21,043 bases of DNA from assembly GCA_011524805.1 (NCBI GenBank), contig WTJO01000129.1, positions 1 to 21,043 on the forward strand, written 5' to 3'. Numbering within the stretch: the first letter of the stretch is position 1; the number at the start of each line of letters is the position of its first letter. Of the stretch, positions 1-9,046 are shown piece after piece. The position numbers and the translations under genes are program-made. Below the pieces are notes generated by a model. It searched no databases. It worked only from the letters and a program-made list of their open reading frames with translations, and was not told the origin of the DNA. This DNA comes from Alphaproteobacteria bacterium. Its GTDB lineage: Bacteria; Pseudomonadota; Alphaproteobacteria; Puniceispirillales; Puniceispirillaceae.

Positions 1-585
1 GGTGCGCTTCTTGATAAGACAGTGGGCGTGCGCACGGGCAATCGTCTGGTGCATATATTTGCTATTTTCCCGCCTGATGGCGGGCTGCCAGTGATGGTCT
101 CGGATGCGGCCGTGAATGTATCTCCTGACCTGAAAACAAAGGCACAATCTCTTATCCAGATGACAATGATGGGTAAGGCACTTGGCATATCACGCCCGAA
201 ACTGGCAGTGTTGAGTGCAACTGAGACGCCTATCGCGTCCATGCCTGCCTCGCTTGAAGCTGAAGAGATGGCGTTATGGGGCAAGGCCAATATTGATGAT
301 GCCGACATAGAAGGCCCGCTATCGTTTGATCTGGCGTTATCATCTGCATCTGTCAAGATAAAGGGCATCACAGACAGTCTGGTCGCCGGTCAGGCGCACG
401 GGTTGCTGGTGCCTGAAATTGTATCTGGCAATATTCTATATAAGGCACTGGTATATGTAGGCGGCGGTTGCGCGGCAGGGGTTGTGCTAGGTGGCAGTCT
501 GCCTATTTTGCTTACCTCACGTGCAGACCCGCCACAGGCGCGGCTTGCCTCTATCGCGCTAGCCACTGTAATGGCATCACAATAG
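1..585 (+). CDS. Phosphate acetyl/butyryltransferase family protein, C-terminal part (5' end outside window)
   Basis: The frame is open from base 1 to the TAG at 583-585, giving 194 residues. The GTG at 22 is internal, because the upstream codons also fit the family. The protein carries the PTA/PTB fold signatures: SDAAVNVSPD, then VAGQAHGLLVPEIVSGN, and near the C-terminus PILLTSRAD followed by RLAS. Such enzymes move an acyl group between coenzyme A and phosphate in the cytoplasm. The spacing of these blocks resembles the bifunctional forms with an N-terminal MaoC-like hydratase and the phosphate butyryltransferase type more than the long E. coli Pta, but the N-terminal part is missing so this cannot be settled. 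It converges on the minus-strand dehydrogenase gene with a 25-base gap, in which I see no clear terminator. A link to taurine degradation (Xsc makes acetyl phosphate) is possible, but no xsc gene is visible. Confidence 0.85.
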   Translation, partial: GALLDKTVGVRTGNRLVHIFAIFPPDGGLPVMVSDAAVNVSPDLKTKAQSLIQMTMMGKALGISRPKLAVLSATETPIASMPASLEAEEMALWGKANIDDADIEGPLSFDLALSSASVKIKGITDSLVAGQAHGLLVPEIVSGNILYKALVYVGGGCAAGVVLGGSLPILLTSRADPPQARLASIALATVMASQ

Positions 586-610
586 CTGACAGGCTGTGTG
601 GAAATATTGC

Positions 611-3088
611 CTAGCCTTTGGTGCGCTCTGATGTAGGGTCATACATTGGCTTCAGGCTTGCCTCGGCCGTAATGATATCCCCCGCGACATCTATCTGATA
701 GCTGGAAGACAGCATATCGGCCGCGCTTTCATCTGCATGACAGGGCACATAGCCAAGCCCGATAGCACCGCCAAGATGATGACCATAATTGCCTGAGGTA
801 AGATAGCCAACAATCTTGCCATCTCTCAAAATTGGCTCATTATGATATAACAGCAATTCGGGGTCTGTCAGCTTGAACTGCACAAGCCGCTTTTGAAGCC
901 CATTCTGTTTTTTGCTTTGAACCGCATCACGGCCGATGAAATCGCCAAATCTGGATGCCGGTTTATCCAGCTTTACAGCAAAGCCAAGGCCAGCCTCAAG
1001 CACATTATCTTCATCGCTTATATCATGGCCGAAATGGCGGAAGGCCTTTTCAATCCGGCAGCTATCCAGCACATGCATACCGCACAGACGCATATTATGT
1101 GCCTCGCCCGAACGATAGATGGCATCAAATACATGTTCAGCCATTTCTGAGCTTACATAGATTTCCCAGCCAAGCTCACCTACATAGGATACGCGGTGCG
1201 CTCTGGCCATGGCCTGCGCGATATGAATATCCTGCGCGGTGCCAAATGCGAAATCATCATTCCCCAGCGACTGGTCGATGAGTGGCTGAAGAATATCTCT
1301 GGATTTAGGTCCCATCACGGCAATCACAGCCTCGGATACGGTCATATCGACAGCAAAGCAATGCGCATCATCCGGAATATGGCGTTTCAGCCAGCTTAGC
1401 TCGCGCCGGATAGTGGCCGCAGGTGTTACGATCAGATATTCATCTTCTGCCAGCCGCGTTACAGTTACATCTGCTTCTATGCCGCCCGCATCGTTCAGCC
1501 ATTGCGTATAGATGATTTTACCTGGCTCGGTAGCAACATTATTCGCGCAGATACGTTGCAGCACAGCCTCGGCATCTTTGCCAACCAGCTTAATTTTGCC
1601 AAAGGTCGACAGATCAAACAGACCTGCATGATTGCGCACGCCAAGATGTTCCTGTTTTGCATAGTCAAACCAGTTCTGGCGCTTCCAGCTATATTCATAT
1701 TCCGGTATTTTGCCCTGTGCCGCCTCTTCTTTCGGCAGGAACCAGTTTGCCCGCTCCCAGCCATATAGCTCGCCAAAACAGGCGCCATGTTCAGCCAGCC
1801 TGTTATGCAGGGGTGTTTTGCGGATGCCTCTTGAGGTAGCAAATTGCCGATAGGGGAAGTGATCTGCATATAACAGCCCCAGCGTCTCGCTCACCCGTTC
1901 TGACAGATAATGTCTGTTACTCTGGAAAGGATGGACACGGCGAATATCTACATCCCAGATATCCATTTGCGGCCTGCCTCTGTCAATCCATTGCGCCAGT
2001 GCCATGCCTGCACCTCCGGCAGACTGGATGCCTACCGAATTGAAGCCAGCCGCTACAAAAAACCGCTTTAATTCAGGCGCTTCACCAAGCATATAGCGGT
2101 CATCGGGGGTAAAGCTCTCAGGGCCATTGAAAAAGGTCTGTATACCGGCCTGTTCAAGCACAGGCAGGCGGTTGACAGCTTGCTCAAGAATAGGCTCAAA
2201 ATGTTCAAAATCATCTGGCAGGGTGGTAAATTCAAAATCTTCAGAGATGCCGTCACCGCCCCATGGTTTGGCAACAGGCTCAAACGCGCCTAGCAGAATT
2301 TTACCAGCATCTTCCTTGTAATAGGCACATTCATCAGGCACCCGCAATACAGGCAGGTTCTTCTGAAGATCGGGGATTTGTTCTGTGACGATATAAAAAT
2401 GCTCACAGGCATGAAGTGGCACTGAAACGCCGGCCATCTGGCCAATCTGGCGTGCCCACATGCCCCCGCAATTCACCACATAATCAGCGCTGATATTACC
2501 GAAAGGGGTGGTTACGCCTGTAACCTGTTCATCATCACTCAGAATATCTGTAACCGCGACACCTTCAATTATTTTCACGCCCATGGCACGTGCGCCCTTG
2601 GCCAGTGCCTGTGTGATATTTACAGGGTCTGCCTGTCCGTCCTTATCTAGATAAACACCGCCCTTGGCGTCTGATACATTCAGTCCCGGATATTTCTGTG
2701 CGATCTCCGAGGCTGAAATCTCGTCAATCTCAACGCCGAAGGCGCGCGCCATGGCCGCTCCGCGGCGTAATTCTTCCAGACGTGCATCCGTCAGCGCAAC
2801 TGTGATAGACCCATTCTGCCTGAAGCCGGTAGCCACGCCTGTCTTGGCTTCCAGACCTGCATAAAGCTCTTGAGAATATTTGGCCAGTCTGGTCATATTC
2901 TGGGTTGCCCGCAACTGGGCAATCAGTCCTGCTGCATGCCATGTCGTGCCACAGGTCAGCTGTTTACGTTCAAGCAGAACAATATCTGTCCAGCCAAGTT
3001 CGGCCAGATGATACGCAACAGAACATCCGATAACGCCGCCGCCAATAATGACTACTGATGCATGAGAGGGAAGTGAAATTTCAGCCAT
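611..3088 (-). CDS. FAD-dependent dehydrogenase with C-terminal GcvT domain (dimethylglycine/sarcosine dehydrogenase type), second gene of operon
   Basis: This is an 825-residue fusion protein. The N-terminal half is a DAO-type FAD domain with the dinucleotide-binding GGGVIG at about residues 16-21 and the block TCGTTWHAAG, whose His51 matches the histidine that binds FAD covalently in dimethylglycine and sarcosine dehydrogenases. A central FAO_M-like segment follows, then a folate-binding GcvT domain with GELGWEIYV and the GcvT C-terminal barrel. Members of the family oxidise N-methyl groups of glycine derivatives and pass the one-carbon unit to tetrahydrofolate. The exact substrate (dimethylglycine, sarcosine or another N-methyl compound) cannot be told from sequence. 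It begins 3 bases after the stop of its paralogue, so the two are almost certainly co-transcribed. Length is normal for the family. Confidence 0.88.
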   Translation of the reverse strand: MAEISLPSHASVVIIGGGVIGCSVAYHLAELGWTDIVLLERKQLTCGTTWHAAGLIAQLRATQNMTRLAKYSQELYAGLEAKTGVATGFRQNGSITVALTDARLEELRRGAAMARAFGVEIDEISASEIAQKYPGLNVSDAKGGVYLDKDGQADPVNITQALAKGARAMGVKIIEGVAVTDILSDDEQVTGVTTPFGNISADYVVNCGGMWARQIGQMAGVSVPLHACEHFYIVTEQIPDLQKNLPVLRVPDECAYYKEDAGKILLGAFEPVAKPWGGDGISEDFEFTTLPDDFEHFEPILEQAVNRLPVLEQAGIQTFFNGPESFTPDDRYMLGEAPELKRFFVAAGFNSVGIQSAGGAGMALAQWIDRGRPQMDIWDVDIRRVHPFQSNRHYLSERVSETLGLLYADHFPYRQFATSRGIRKTPLHNRLAEHGACFGELYGWERANWFLPKEEAAQGKIPEYEYSWKRQNWFDYAKQEHLGVRNHAGLFDLSTFGKIKLVGKDAEAVLQRICANNVATEPGKIIYTQWLNDAGGIEADVTVTRLAEDEYLIVTPAATIRRELSWLKRHIPDDAHCFAVDMTVSEAVIAVMGPKSRDILQPLIDQSLGNDDFAFGTAQDIHIAQAMARAHRVSYVGELGWEIYVSSEMAEHVFDAIYRSGEAHNMRLCGMHVLDSCRIEKAFRHFGHDISDEDNVLEAGLGFAVKLDKPASRFGDFIGRDAVQSKKQNGLQKRLVQFKLTDPELLLYHNEPILRDGKIVGYLTSGNYGHHLGGAIGLGYVPCHADESAADMLSSSYQIDVAGDIITAEASLKPMYDPTSERTKG

Positions 3089-3091
3089 ATC

Positions 3092-5590
3092 TTATGCCTT
3101 CAGCAACTGGTTTGACGGGTCGTATAAATCCACATTAACGTTCGCATTTGCAACGATTTTTGCTTTGCGGATTCTACCAAGAATATTGACTTCAAATTCT
3201 GTTCCGATGTCATGTTCTGTGTCTGCTTCAAGAACAGACAGGGCAAGTGACTGGCCTGTGCGGTGACCATATCCGGCCGACAGCACCAGACCGCAAATGG
3301 TACTGTTCCGCATCACAGATGACAGATAGATAGCATCGCCGAATGGCAAATTATCATCAGGATTATCAACAGCGAGTGTTACAAAATGGCGATGCGGCTT
3401 AGTTTTAAGCTCTGTCAGAGCCTGTTTTCCGACAAACGCCTCTTTTGACAGATGCACCCACCGGCCAAGCCCTGCATCAAACATGTTATAATCCGAGGTA
3501 AGGTCGCCTTTCCATGAGCGATAGCCTTTTTCAAGACGCATGGAATCAAGCGCAAGCATGCCAAACGGTTTCAGATTGACAGCCTTACCAGCCTCTATTA
3601 CCGCATCAAATACTGGCTGGCTATGTTGATAGGGGATATGAAGCTCCCAGCCTAACTCGCCCGTAAATGACACACGAATGGCGGTTAGCTCTGCACCTGC
3701 TATTGTAATTGTCTGATGTGTCAACCAGCCAAAATTATCAGCACTGAAATCGGCATCAGAAATAGCAGATAGCAGGGCGCGTGCCTTTGGCCCCGTAATT
3801 AGCAAGGTTGAAAATTCCCTTGTTTTGTCGGTAATAGTGACACTGCCATCTTCTGGTATATGGGCAAATAGCGCATCACGGTCATGCCAGTAGGCGCCAG
3901 CACCGGCAATTAGCCAGAAATGATTATCATCAAAGCGGGAAACAGATAGCTCTGAGAGGATTTTGCCCTTTTCTGACGCAAAATAGGCAAGACCGGTTCT
4001 GCCAGTCGCAGGCAGTTTATTGGTCATAAGCCTGTCCAGAAAGGCCGCCGCGCCGTCACCTGACACCTCATAGCGGGAAAATCCGGGTAAATCCAGCATC
4101 CCGACATGTTGCTGCACATGGGCGCATTCAGCCCCGACAATGTCAAAGAAGGGCTGGTGATCATAGTTTGTGATTTGTTCCGGAGTGAAATCGCTGTCCG
4201 GATAATATTCGGCGCGTTCCCAGCCGCCATAGACGCCCATCTCTGCGCCCTGCTTTATATGCCAGTCATGAAAGGCACCTGTCTTTACATCGCGTCCGGC
4301 AGGCCATTGAATATGCGGGAAGTGTATCGCATATTCATGTGAATAGACTTCTATCGCCTTGGCCTCGGCATAGGCAGAATCAACATGATCTGTAAAGCGG
4401 CGTGGGTCTACAGCCCAGCTATCTGTCTCTGTCTCGCCTTCGATAATCCATTCCGACATCAGCTTGCCAGCCCCGCCAGCCTGTACGATGCCAAAGGTAA
4501 ATACACAGGCTTCAAAGGCATTTTTAACGCCCGGCATAGGCCCGATAAGCGGCAGTCCATCTGGCGTGTAGGGAATAGGGCCATTTACAACACGGGTGAT
4601 ACCTGCTGTGCCAAGTATCGGCACACGTGCACAGGCATCTTCAATATACCATTCCAGCCGTTCCAGATCATCGGGATAAAGCTGGAAGGAAAAATCTTCT
4701 GGCATCTGGTCATCTGCGCTCACCCAGTGGGCTTTACAGTTTTTCTCATATGGCCCCAGCAACAGCCCGTCTTTTTCCTGCCGAAGATAATACGAACTAT
4801 CCGGGTCACGTAACAGGGGCAGTTTTTTATCACGATTTGACAGCTCGCCAATAGATTCTGTGATCAGATATTGATGGGCAAGTGAAATGCAGGGCACATC
4901 CCGGCCAAACATTTTGCCAAGCTCTGCAGCACGGTAGCCTGCTGCATTGACAACATACTGGCATCTGATCTCGCCTCGCGGTGTTGTTATTTGCCATTCA
5001 TCGTTTGCGTCATCACGTGTGACGTTGGTAACAGGGCAGAATCTGACAATCTTTGCGCCCAGATCACGGGCGCCCTTGGCAAATGCCTGTGATAGCTGTG
5101 CAGGGTCAATATCGCCATCGGTGCTATCCCACAGCCCACCTTCCAAATCATGTGTTTCAAGAAAAGGATATACATCTTTCATGTCCTGATTGGACATCAT
5201 CTCCATTGAAAAGCCCATCTGCTTACCCATGGAGCGCACATGTTCAAACTCTTCCATTCTCTGACGGGAGTGCGCCAGCCTGACAGACCCTGTAACATGG
5301 TAATTCATTGGATAGTCTGTCAATTCGCCTAGTTTGCGATACAGTTCGGTCGAATAATGCTGCATTTTCATAACAGTCCATGAGCCAACAAAATTCGGGC
5401 AGTTGCCAGCCGCATGCCATGTTGAGCCAGAGGTCAGCTCGTTTTTTTCCAGCAATACCACGTCTGTCATGCCGTCTTTGGCAAGATGCCACGCTATCGA
5501 ACAGCCAATAGACCCGCCACCAATGATTACAGTCTGGGCATATTGCGGCAATGTTTCAGATGCTGATAGTGTTGTTTGTGTTTGAGACAT
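3092..5590 (-). CDS. FAD-dependent dehydrogenase with C-terminal GcvT domain (dimethylglycine/sarcosine dehydrogenase type), first gene of operon
   Basis: This is an 832-residue protein starting from the ATG at 5590. The frame can be extended 14 codons upstream to 5632, but the 5590 start is preceded by a purine-rich GGGGAACTGGGGAAA stretch and leaves a short tail before the FAD motif, so I prefer it. The order of parts is the same as in its downstream neighbour: GGGSIG near residues 24-29, TSGSTWHAAG with the likely flavin-linked His59, a central FAO_M-like region, and a GcvT domain with TGELGWELHIP. The two proteins are clearly paralogous but diverged, for example around the substrate side after WHAAG (NCPNFVG here, LIAQLR in the other), so they probably use different substrates or act in sequence on a methylated amine. 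Transcription starts in the region shared with hom. Confidence 0.88.
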   Translation of the reverse strand: MSQTQTTLSASETLPQYAQTVIIGGGSIGCSIAWHLAKDGMTDVVLLEKNELTSGSTWHAAGNCPNFVGSWTVMKMQHYSTELYRKLGELTDYPMNYHVTGSVRLAHSRQRMEEFEHVRSMGKQMGFSMEMMSNQDMKDVYPFLETHDLEGGLWDSTDGDIDPAQLSQAFAKGARDLGAKIVRFCPVTNVTRDDANDEWQITTPRGEIRCQYVVNAAGYRAAELGKMFGRDVPCISLAHQYLITESIGELSNRDKKLPLLRDPDSSYYLRQEKDGLLLGPYEKNCKAHWVSADDQMPEDFSFQLYPDDLERLEWYIEDACARVPILGTAGITRVVNGPIPYTPDGLPLIGPMPGVKNAFEACVFTFGIVQAGGAGKLMSEWIIEGETETDSWAVDPRRFTDHVDSAYAEAKAIEVYSHEYAIHFPHIQWPAGRDVKTGAFHDWHIKQGAEMGVYGGWERAEYYPDSDFTPEQITNYDHQPFFDIVGAECAHVQQHVGMLDLPGFSRYEVSGDGAAAFLDRLMTNKLPATGRTGLAYFASEKGKILSELSVSRFDDNHFWLIAGAGAYWHDRDALFAHIPEDGSVTITDKTREFSTLLITGPKARALLSAISDADFSADNFGWLTHQTITIAGAELTAIRVSFTGELGWELHIPYQHSQPVFDAVIEAGKAVNLKPFGMLALDSMRLEKGYRSWKGDLTSDYNMFDAGLGRWVHLSKEAFVGKQALTELKTKPHRHFVTLAVDNPDDNLPFGDAIYLSSVMRNSTICGLVLSAGYGHRTGQSLALSVLEADTEHDIGTEFEVNILGRIRKAKIVANANVNVDLYDPSNQLLKA

Positions 5591-5615
5591 TTTCCCCAGT
5601 TCCCCATAGATTCCA

Positions 5616-5630
5616 GTTATGATGCATAAC
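5616..5630. promoter_or_regulatory. Inverted repeat upstream of the dehydrogenase operon (possible operator)
   Basis: GTTATG-ATG-CATAAC is a perfect 6-base inverted repeat with a 3-base centre. It lies 25 bases before the ATG at 5590 on the minus strand, where a repressor could block transcription or early elongation. No regulator gene is in the window, so the binding protein is unknown. Position and symmetry are the only evidence. Confidence 0.35.
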
Positions 5631-5643
5631 AACGCAGATATCC

Positions 5644-5656
5644 ATTATCAGATAAT
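5644..5656. promoter_or_regulatory. 13-base inverted repeat in the divergent intergenic region
   Basis: ATTATC-A-GATAAT is a perfect 6-base inverted repeat around one base. Read on the minus strand it supplies a GATAAT that resembles a -10 element for the dehydrogenase operon, but I could not find a matching -35 at 16-18 bases. It could be a promoter element, an operator or both. Confidence 0.3.
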
Positions 5657-5700
5657 TACACAACAAAACATGTCTTTTTACACAAAGTGTTTTTCGAAAA
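5656..5700. promoter_or_regulatory. Direct repeats and two further palindromes in the divergent region
   Basis: TTACACAA occurs at 5656-5663 and again at 5678-5685. The 22-base offset is close to two helical turns, so two protein molecules could bind on the same face. The second copy overlaps the dyad ACAC-AAA-GTGT (5680-5690), which abuts the 10-base palindrome TTTTCGAAAA (5691-5700). The rest of the 245-base gap (5591-5835) is AT-rich leader sequence for hom and the dehydrogenase operon, and I see no small gene in it. Confidence 0.35.
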
Positions 5701-5835
5701 CGTCACAATTTTTGCAGATTAGAAAGACTTATCTATTTTCTTTTTAATTAGATATTCTCTAAGGCTTGCAATAGGGGAGCGAAGTGATTAATCATGCCTG
5801 AAGGTTTTGACAAAATTTGACATGCAGAGGTAGAC

Positions 5836-7119
5836 ATGGCGCAGATGAATATCGGCATCGCAGGGCTAGGTGTTGTAGGGGCAAAAACAGCTCAGCTTCT
5901 GCTATCGCCACTACATGCCCAGAATGGTACAGACCTGTCGCTAAGGGCTGTATCTGCCCGTAACAAAGACGCAGATAGAGGATTTTCTCTTGACGGCATT
6001 GACTGGCATGATGATGCGCGTGAACTGGCCGCTCGTGATGATATTGACATTATTGTCGAGTTAATCGGCGGTTCGGACGGGATTGCGCTTGAGTTGGTAT
6101 CGTCTGCGCTCAGGGCAGGAAAGCATGTTGTGACAGCCAATAAGGCAATGATAGCCCATCACGGCTTTGCACTGGCAGAACTGGCAGAAACACAGAATGT
6201 CAGCCTGTTATTCGAAGCAGGTGTCGCAGGCGGTATTCCTGCGCTTAAGCTTATCAGAGAAGGGCTGGCGGCAAACCATCTAACGCGCATTACAGGCATT
6301 TTGAACGGAACCAGCAATTTCATCCTGTCCGAAATGACAGCCACTGGCCGCCCCTTTGCCGATGTGCTTGCAGAAGCTCAGGAAAAGGGATTTGCAGAAG
6401 CTGATCCCAGCTTTGATATTGACGGTGTTGATGCAGCCCATAAGCTGGCTATTCTTGCCGCACTTGGTTTTGGCGAGAAAATCAGCTTTGATGCGGTGCA
6501 GTGCAAAGGTATCAGAGCGATAGATAAAGCAGATATCGCCTTTGCGGGCGAATTTGACTACACCATCAAATTGCTTGGCATTGCCGAGCGGGGCGGTATG
6601 CGCTCGGTTCAGCCATGTTTGATATCAAACAGCCACGCAATTGCCCATATTAACGGGGCAATGAATGCCGTATGCGTAGAGGCAGAACCAGTAAATATCA
6701 TTAATTGTTCGGGGCCCGGCGCAGGGGCAGGACCCACAGCGTCTGCGGTATTGTCAGACCTGATAGATATTGCCCATCACCGCACAGCCCCTGTATTTGG
6801 CGTAAGTACGGACAGGCTGGAAGATGCGCCTGAAATTTCTGCTGCAAAGCAAATATCAAAATTCTACATCAGAATGCTGGTATCTGACAGGGCAGGGGTG
6901 CTATCTGACATTACGGCGATACTGAAGGAACTGGATATTTCGGTTGAATCAATGTTGCAACGTGGCCAGCCGAAAGCTGATACTGTGACGCTTGTGATGA
7001 CAACCCATCAAACCTCGCTTGAAGCGATTGAAAAAGCGCAGGCCAGACTGGCCAAAGCTGATTTTGTTACAGGTAATATTATGGTGTTATCAATTATTGA
7101 TGCGAATGAACTGAGATAA
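5836..7119 (+). CDS. hom: Homoserine dehydrogenase
   Basis: Homoserine dehydrogenase reduces aspartate semialdehyde to homoserine with NAD(P)H, on the cytoplasmic route to threonine, methionine and isoleucine. The 427-residue protein has the nucleotide-binding GLGVVG at 10-15, VVTANKAMI near 98-106, EAGVAGGIP at 127-135, GTSNF at 158-162 and the active-site block EADPSFDIDGVDAAHK with the likely catalytic lysine at 203. A C-terminal ACT domain (about 345-420, starting at FYIRMLVSDRAGVLSDI) suggests feedback control by threonine, as in other single-domain bacterial enzymes of this length. An AGAGG lies 7 bases before the ATG. The stop is one base before the recJ start, so the genes are probably translated from one message. 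Confidence 0.97.
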   Translation: MAQMNIGIAGLGVVGAKTAQLLLSPLHAQNGTDLSLRAVSARNKDADRGFSLDGIDWHDDARELAARDDIDIIVELIGGSDGIALELVSSALRAGKHVVTANKAMIAHHGFALAELAETQNVSLLFEAGVAGGIPALKLIREGLAANHLTRITGILNGTSNFILSEMTATGRPFADVLAEAQEKGFAEADPSFDIDGVDAAHKLAILAALGFGEKISFDAVQCKGIRAIDKADIAFAGEFDYTIKLLGIAERGGMRSVQPCLISNSHAIAHINGAMNAVCVEAEPVNIINCSGPGAGAGPTASAVLSDLIDIAHHRTAPVFGVSTDRLEDAPEISAAKQISKFYIRMLVSDRAGVLSDITAILKELDISVESMLQRGQPKADTVTLVMTTHQTSLEAIEKAQARLAKADFVTGNIMVLSIIDANELR

Positions 7120-7120
7120 G

Positions 7121-8929
7121 ATGACTGCGCTTGTCGAACAGTCCCTGTCTTCTGCACGCTGGGTGGTGCAGGACAGCACGTTCAGTGATGATGAAACCGA
7201 ACGCCGCGCAACCGGCATCTCACAAGCCTCAAAAATGCCGCTTAGCCTGTGCCGCTTTATTGCCAGACATGGCATCACCTCGCAGACACTGGACAATTTT
7301 CTTGAGCCCCGCTTGCGGGATATATTGCCAGACCCGTTTGTGCTGAAAGATGCCGAGGCAGCGATAACGCTGATATGTGACTATATTGAACGAAAACAGC
7401 CAATAGGGCTGTTTGGTGATTATGATGTTGATGGAGCCTGTTCTGCGGCGCTGTTTAGCCTGTGTCTTGGTCAGTATGGCGTGCCTGTATATTGTCACAT
7501 TCCGGACAGGTTTTCAGAAGGCTATGGGCCTAATGAAGCTGCCCTAACCAGCCTGTCTCAACAGGGCGCAGAGCTGCTTATCACGGTTGATTGCGGGATC
7601 ACAGCGCATGCGCCATTGCAGGCGGCCTCGGATGCAGGTTTGCCGGTGATTGTGGTTGATCACCATAAAGCAGGGCCAAGCCTGCCTAAGGCAAAATCTG
7701 TGGTTAATCCGAACCGGCTGGATGATGATAGCGGGCTTGGCTATCTATGTGCGGCGGGGGTGAGTTTTCTGGTACTTGCCGGCGTGGTGCGCGAATGTCG
7801 GAACAGAGGCATAGAGCCTGTAAGTGGCCAGCCAGTCAATATGCTGAATTATCTGGATTTGGTAGCACTTGCAACCATATGTGATGTAATGCCGCTTATC
7901 TCGGTCAACCGTGCTTTTGTGCGGCAGGGGTTAAAGGTAATGGCGCAGCGCCGCAATATCGGCATAAAAACATTGATGGATGTTGCGCGGGTTGACCATA
8001 TCCCGTCTGTCTACACGCTTGGCTTTATGCTGGGCCCAAGAATAAATGCTGGCGGGCGGTTGGGGCAGTCGTCAATCGGGGTGCAGCTATTATGTGCCCC
8101 TGATGCAGATATTGCGGCTACACTTGCATGGCGTCTGGACGAGTTGAACACACAGCGCAAATCTATTGAAAGCGACATTCGTCAACAGGCAGAGGATCAG
8201 GCCTATGCCCTTTTGCAGGATAATCCTGACAGGGCAGTGCTGGTAGTGTCAGGCACTGGCTGGAATGAGGGGGTAATTGGCATAGTTGCTGGCCGCCTCA
8301 AGGAAAAATTCAACAAAGTCAGTGTTGTGATTAGTTTTGATGAGGCAGGTACAGGCAAAGGGTCTGGCAGGTCACTTGCCGGCTTTTCTCTTGGTAATGC
8401 AGTGCTGGCTGGCTATCAGAAAGAATTACTTGTCTCAGGTGGCGGTCATGATATGGCAGCAGGGCTTGGCATTGAAAAAGACAAGCTGGATGCATTTTAT
8501 CAATATCTTGAAACAGAAGCACAGGCGCATTTCACCGCGCAGGGCATACCGCAAAAAGAACATATTATCGGTGCTGATATTACAGTTGGTGGAATCAATA
8601 TTGGGTTGGTGGGCTGGCTTGATGATATTGGCCCGTTCGGAGTGGAATTTGCCGAGCCGCGCTTTCGTATCACTCATTGCAGGCTAAAGAATCTGCGCTG
8701 GATAGGCGCTGAAAAACAGCATCTGTCTGTTAGTATCGATGATAGCACTGCCCCGCCATTGCGCGCTATTATGTTTCATTGTGCGGATACCCCTCTTGGC
8801 CAGACGCTTAAACAGCAGGGGGTAGAGGGTGTTTTCCAGCTTGTTGGCAGGGTGCAGAAAGATAGCTATCGTGGAGGCGATGCTGTCCAGTTTATGATAG
8901 AGGATATCGCTGTCCAGCCAGCCTTTTGA
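7121..8929 (+). CDS. recJ: Single-stranded-DNA-specific exonuclease RecJ
   Basis: RecJ is a 5'-3' single-strand DNA exonuclease used in recombination, mismatch repair and base excision repair. The 602-residue protein has the metal-binding DHH-family motifs in order: GDYDVDG at 99-105, VDCGIT at 156-161, VDHHK at 179-183, and CDVMPL near 254-259. The family block GPRINAGGRLG is at 305-315. The DHHA1 part contains GWNEGVIGIVAGRL, then GSGRS and GGHDMAAG. A C-terminal OB-like segment follows. All expected catalytic acids and histidines seem to be present, so it should be active. It is the last gene of the hom-recJ unit; a hairpin at 8938-8956 follows. Confidence 0.97.
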   Translation: MTALVEQSLSSARWVVQDSTFSDDETERRATGISQASKMPLSLCRFIARHGITSQTLDNFLEPRLRDILPDPFVLKDAEAAITLICDYIERKQPIGLFGDYDVDGACSAALFSLCLGQYGVPVYCHIPDRFSEGYGPNEAALTSLSQQGAELLITVDCGITAHAPLQAASDAGLPVIVVDHHKAGPSLPKAKSVVNPNRLDDDSGLGYLCAAGVSFLVLAGVVRECRNRGIEPVSGQPVNMLNYLDLVALATICDVMPLISVNRAFVRQGLKVMAQRRNIGIKTLMDVARVDHIPSVYTLGFMLGPRINAGGRLGQSSIGVQLLCAPDADIAATLAWRLDELNTQRKSIESDIRQQAEDQAYALLQDNPDRAVLVVSGTGWNEGVIGIVAGRLKEKFNKVSVVISFDEAGTGKGSGRSLAGFSLGNAVLAGYQKELLVSGGGHDMAAGLGIEKDKLDAFYQYLETEAQAHFTAQGIPQKEHIIGADITVGGINIGLVGWLDDIGPFGVEFAEPRFRITHCRLKNLRWIGAEKQHLSVSIDDSTAPPLRAIMFHCADTPLGQTLKQQGVEGVFQLVGRVQKDSYRGGDAVQFMIEDIAVQPAF

Positions 8930-8937
8930 GCATGGCA

Positions 8938-8956
8938 AGCCTCAGAAGTGGAGGCT
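8938..8956 (+). terminator. Hairpin just after recJ (weak terminator candidate)
   Basis: AGCCTC and GAGGCT form a 6-bp stem with a 7-base loop, 8 bases after the recJ stop. The next bases are AAAATTCC, not a T run, so it does not look like a complete intrinsic terminator. It could protect the 3' end or act with Rho. A second AT-rich hairpin, ATGAAAA-TTGG-TTTTCAT, lies at 8981-8998. Confidence 0.3.
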
Positions 8957-9000
8957 AAAATTCCAGAATCTAAAAAAATCATGAAAATTGGTTTTCATTC

Positions 9001-9029
9001 TTGATTTCCCATGGTGATTTAGGTATCAC
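9001..9029 (+). promoter_or_regulatory. Possible sigma-70-type promoter of tRNA-Glu
   Basis: TTGATT at 9001-9006 and TATCAC at 9024-9029 are separated by 17 bases, and each matches four of six consensus positions. A start about seven bases after the -10 would fall near 9036, just before the mature tRNA 5' end at 9047. Location supports the call more than the modest matches do. Confidence 0.4.
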
Positions 9030-9046
9030 ATGCCCATACCGCTTGC

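Noticed and set aside
893..1399. Several plus-strand open frames of 60-108 residues opposite the dehydrogenase genes
   Set aside because: They are antisense to a conserved enzyme, have no recognisable domains or ribosome sites, and are expected by chance in low-stop coding DNA.
5807..5812. TTGACA as a -35 element for hom
   Set aside because: It is only 24 bases before the start codon, leaving no room for a -10 and leader; coincidence is more likely.
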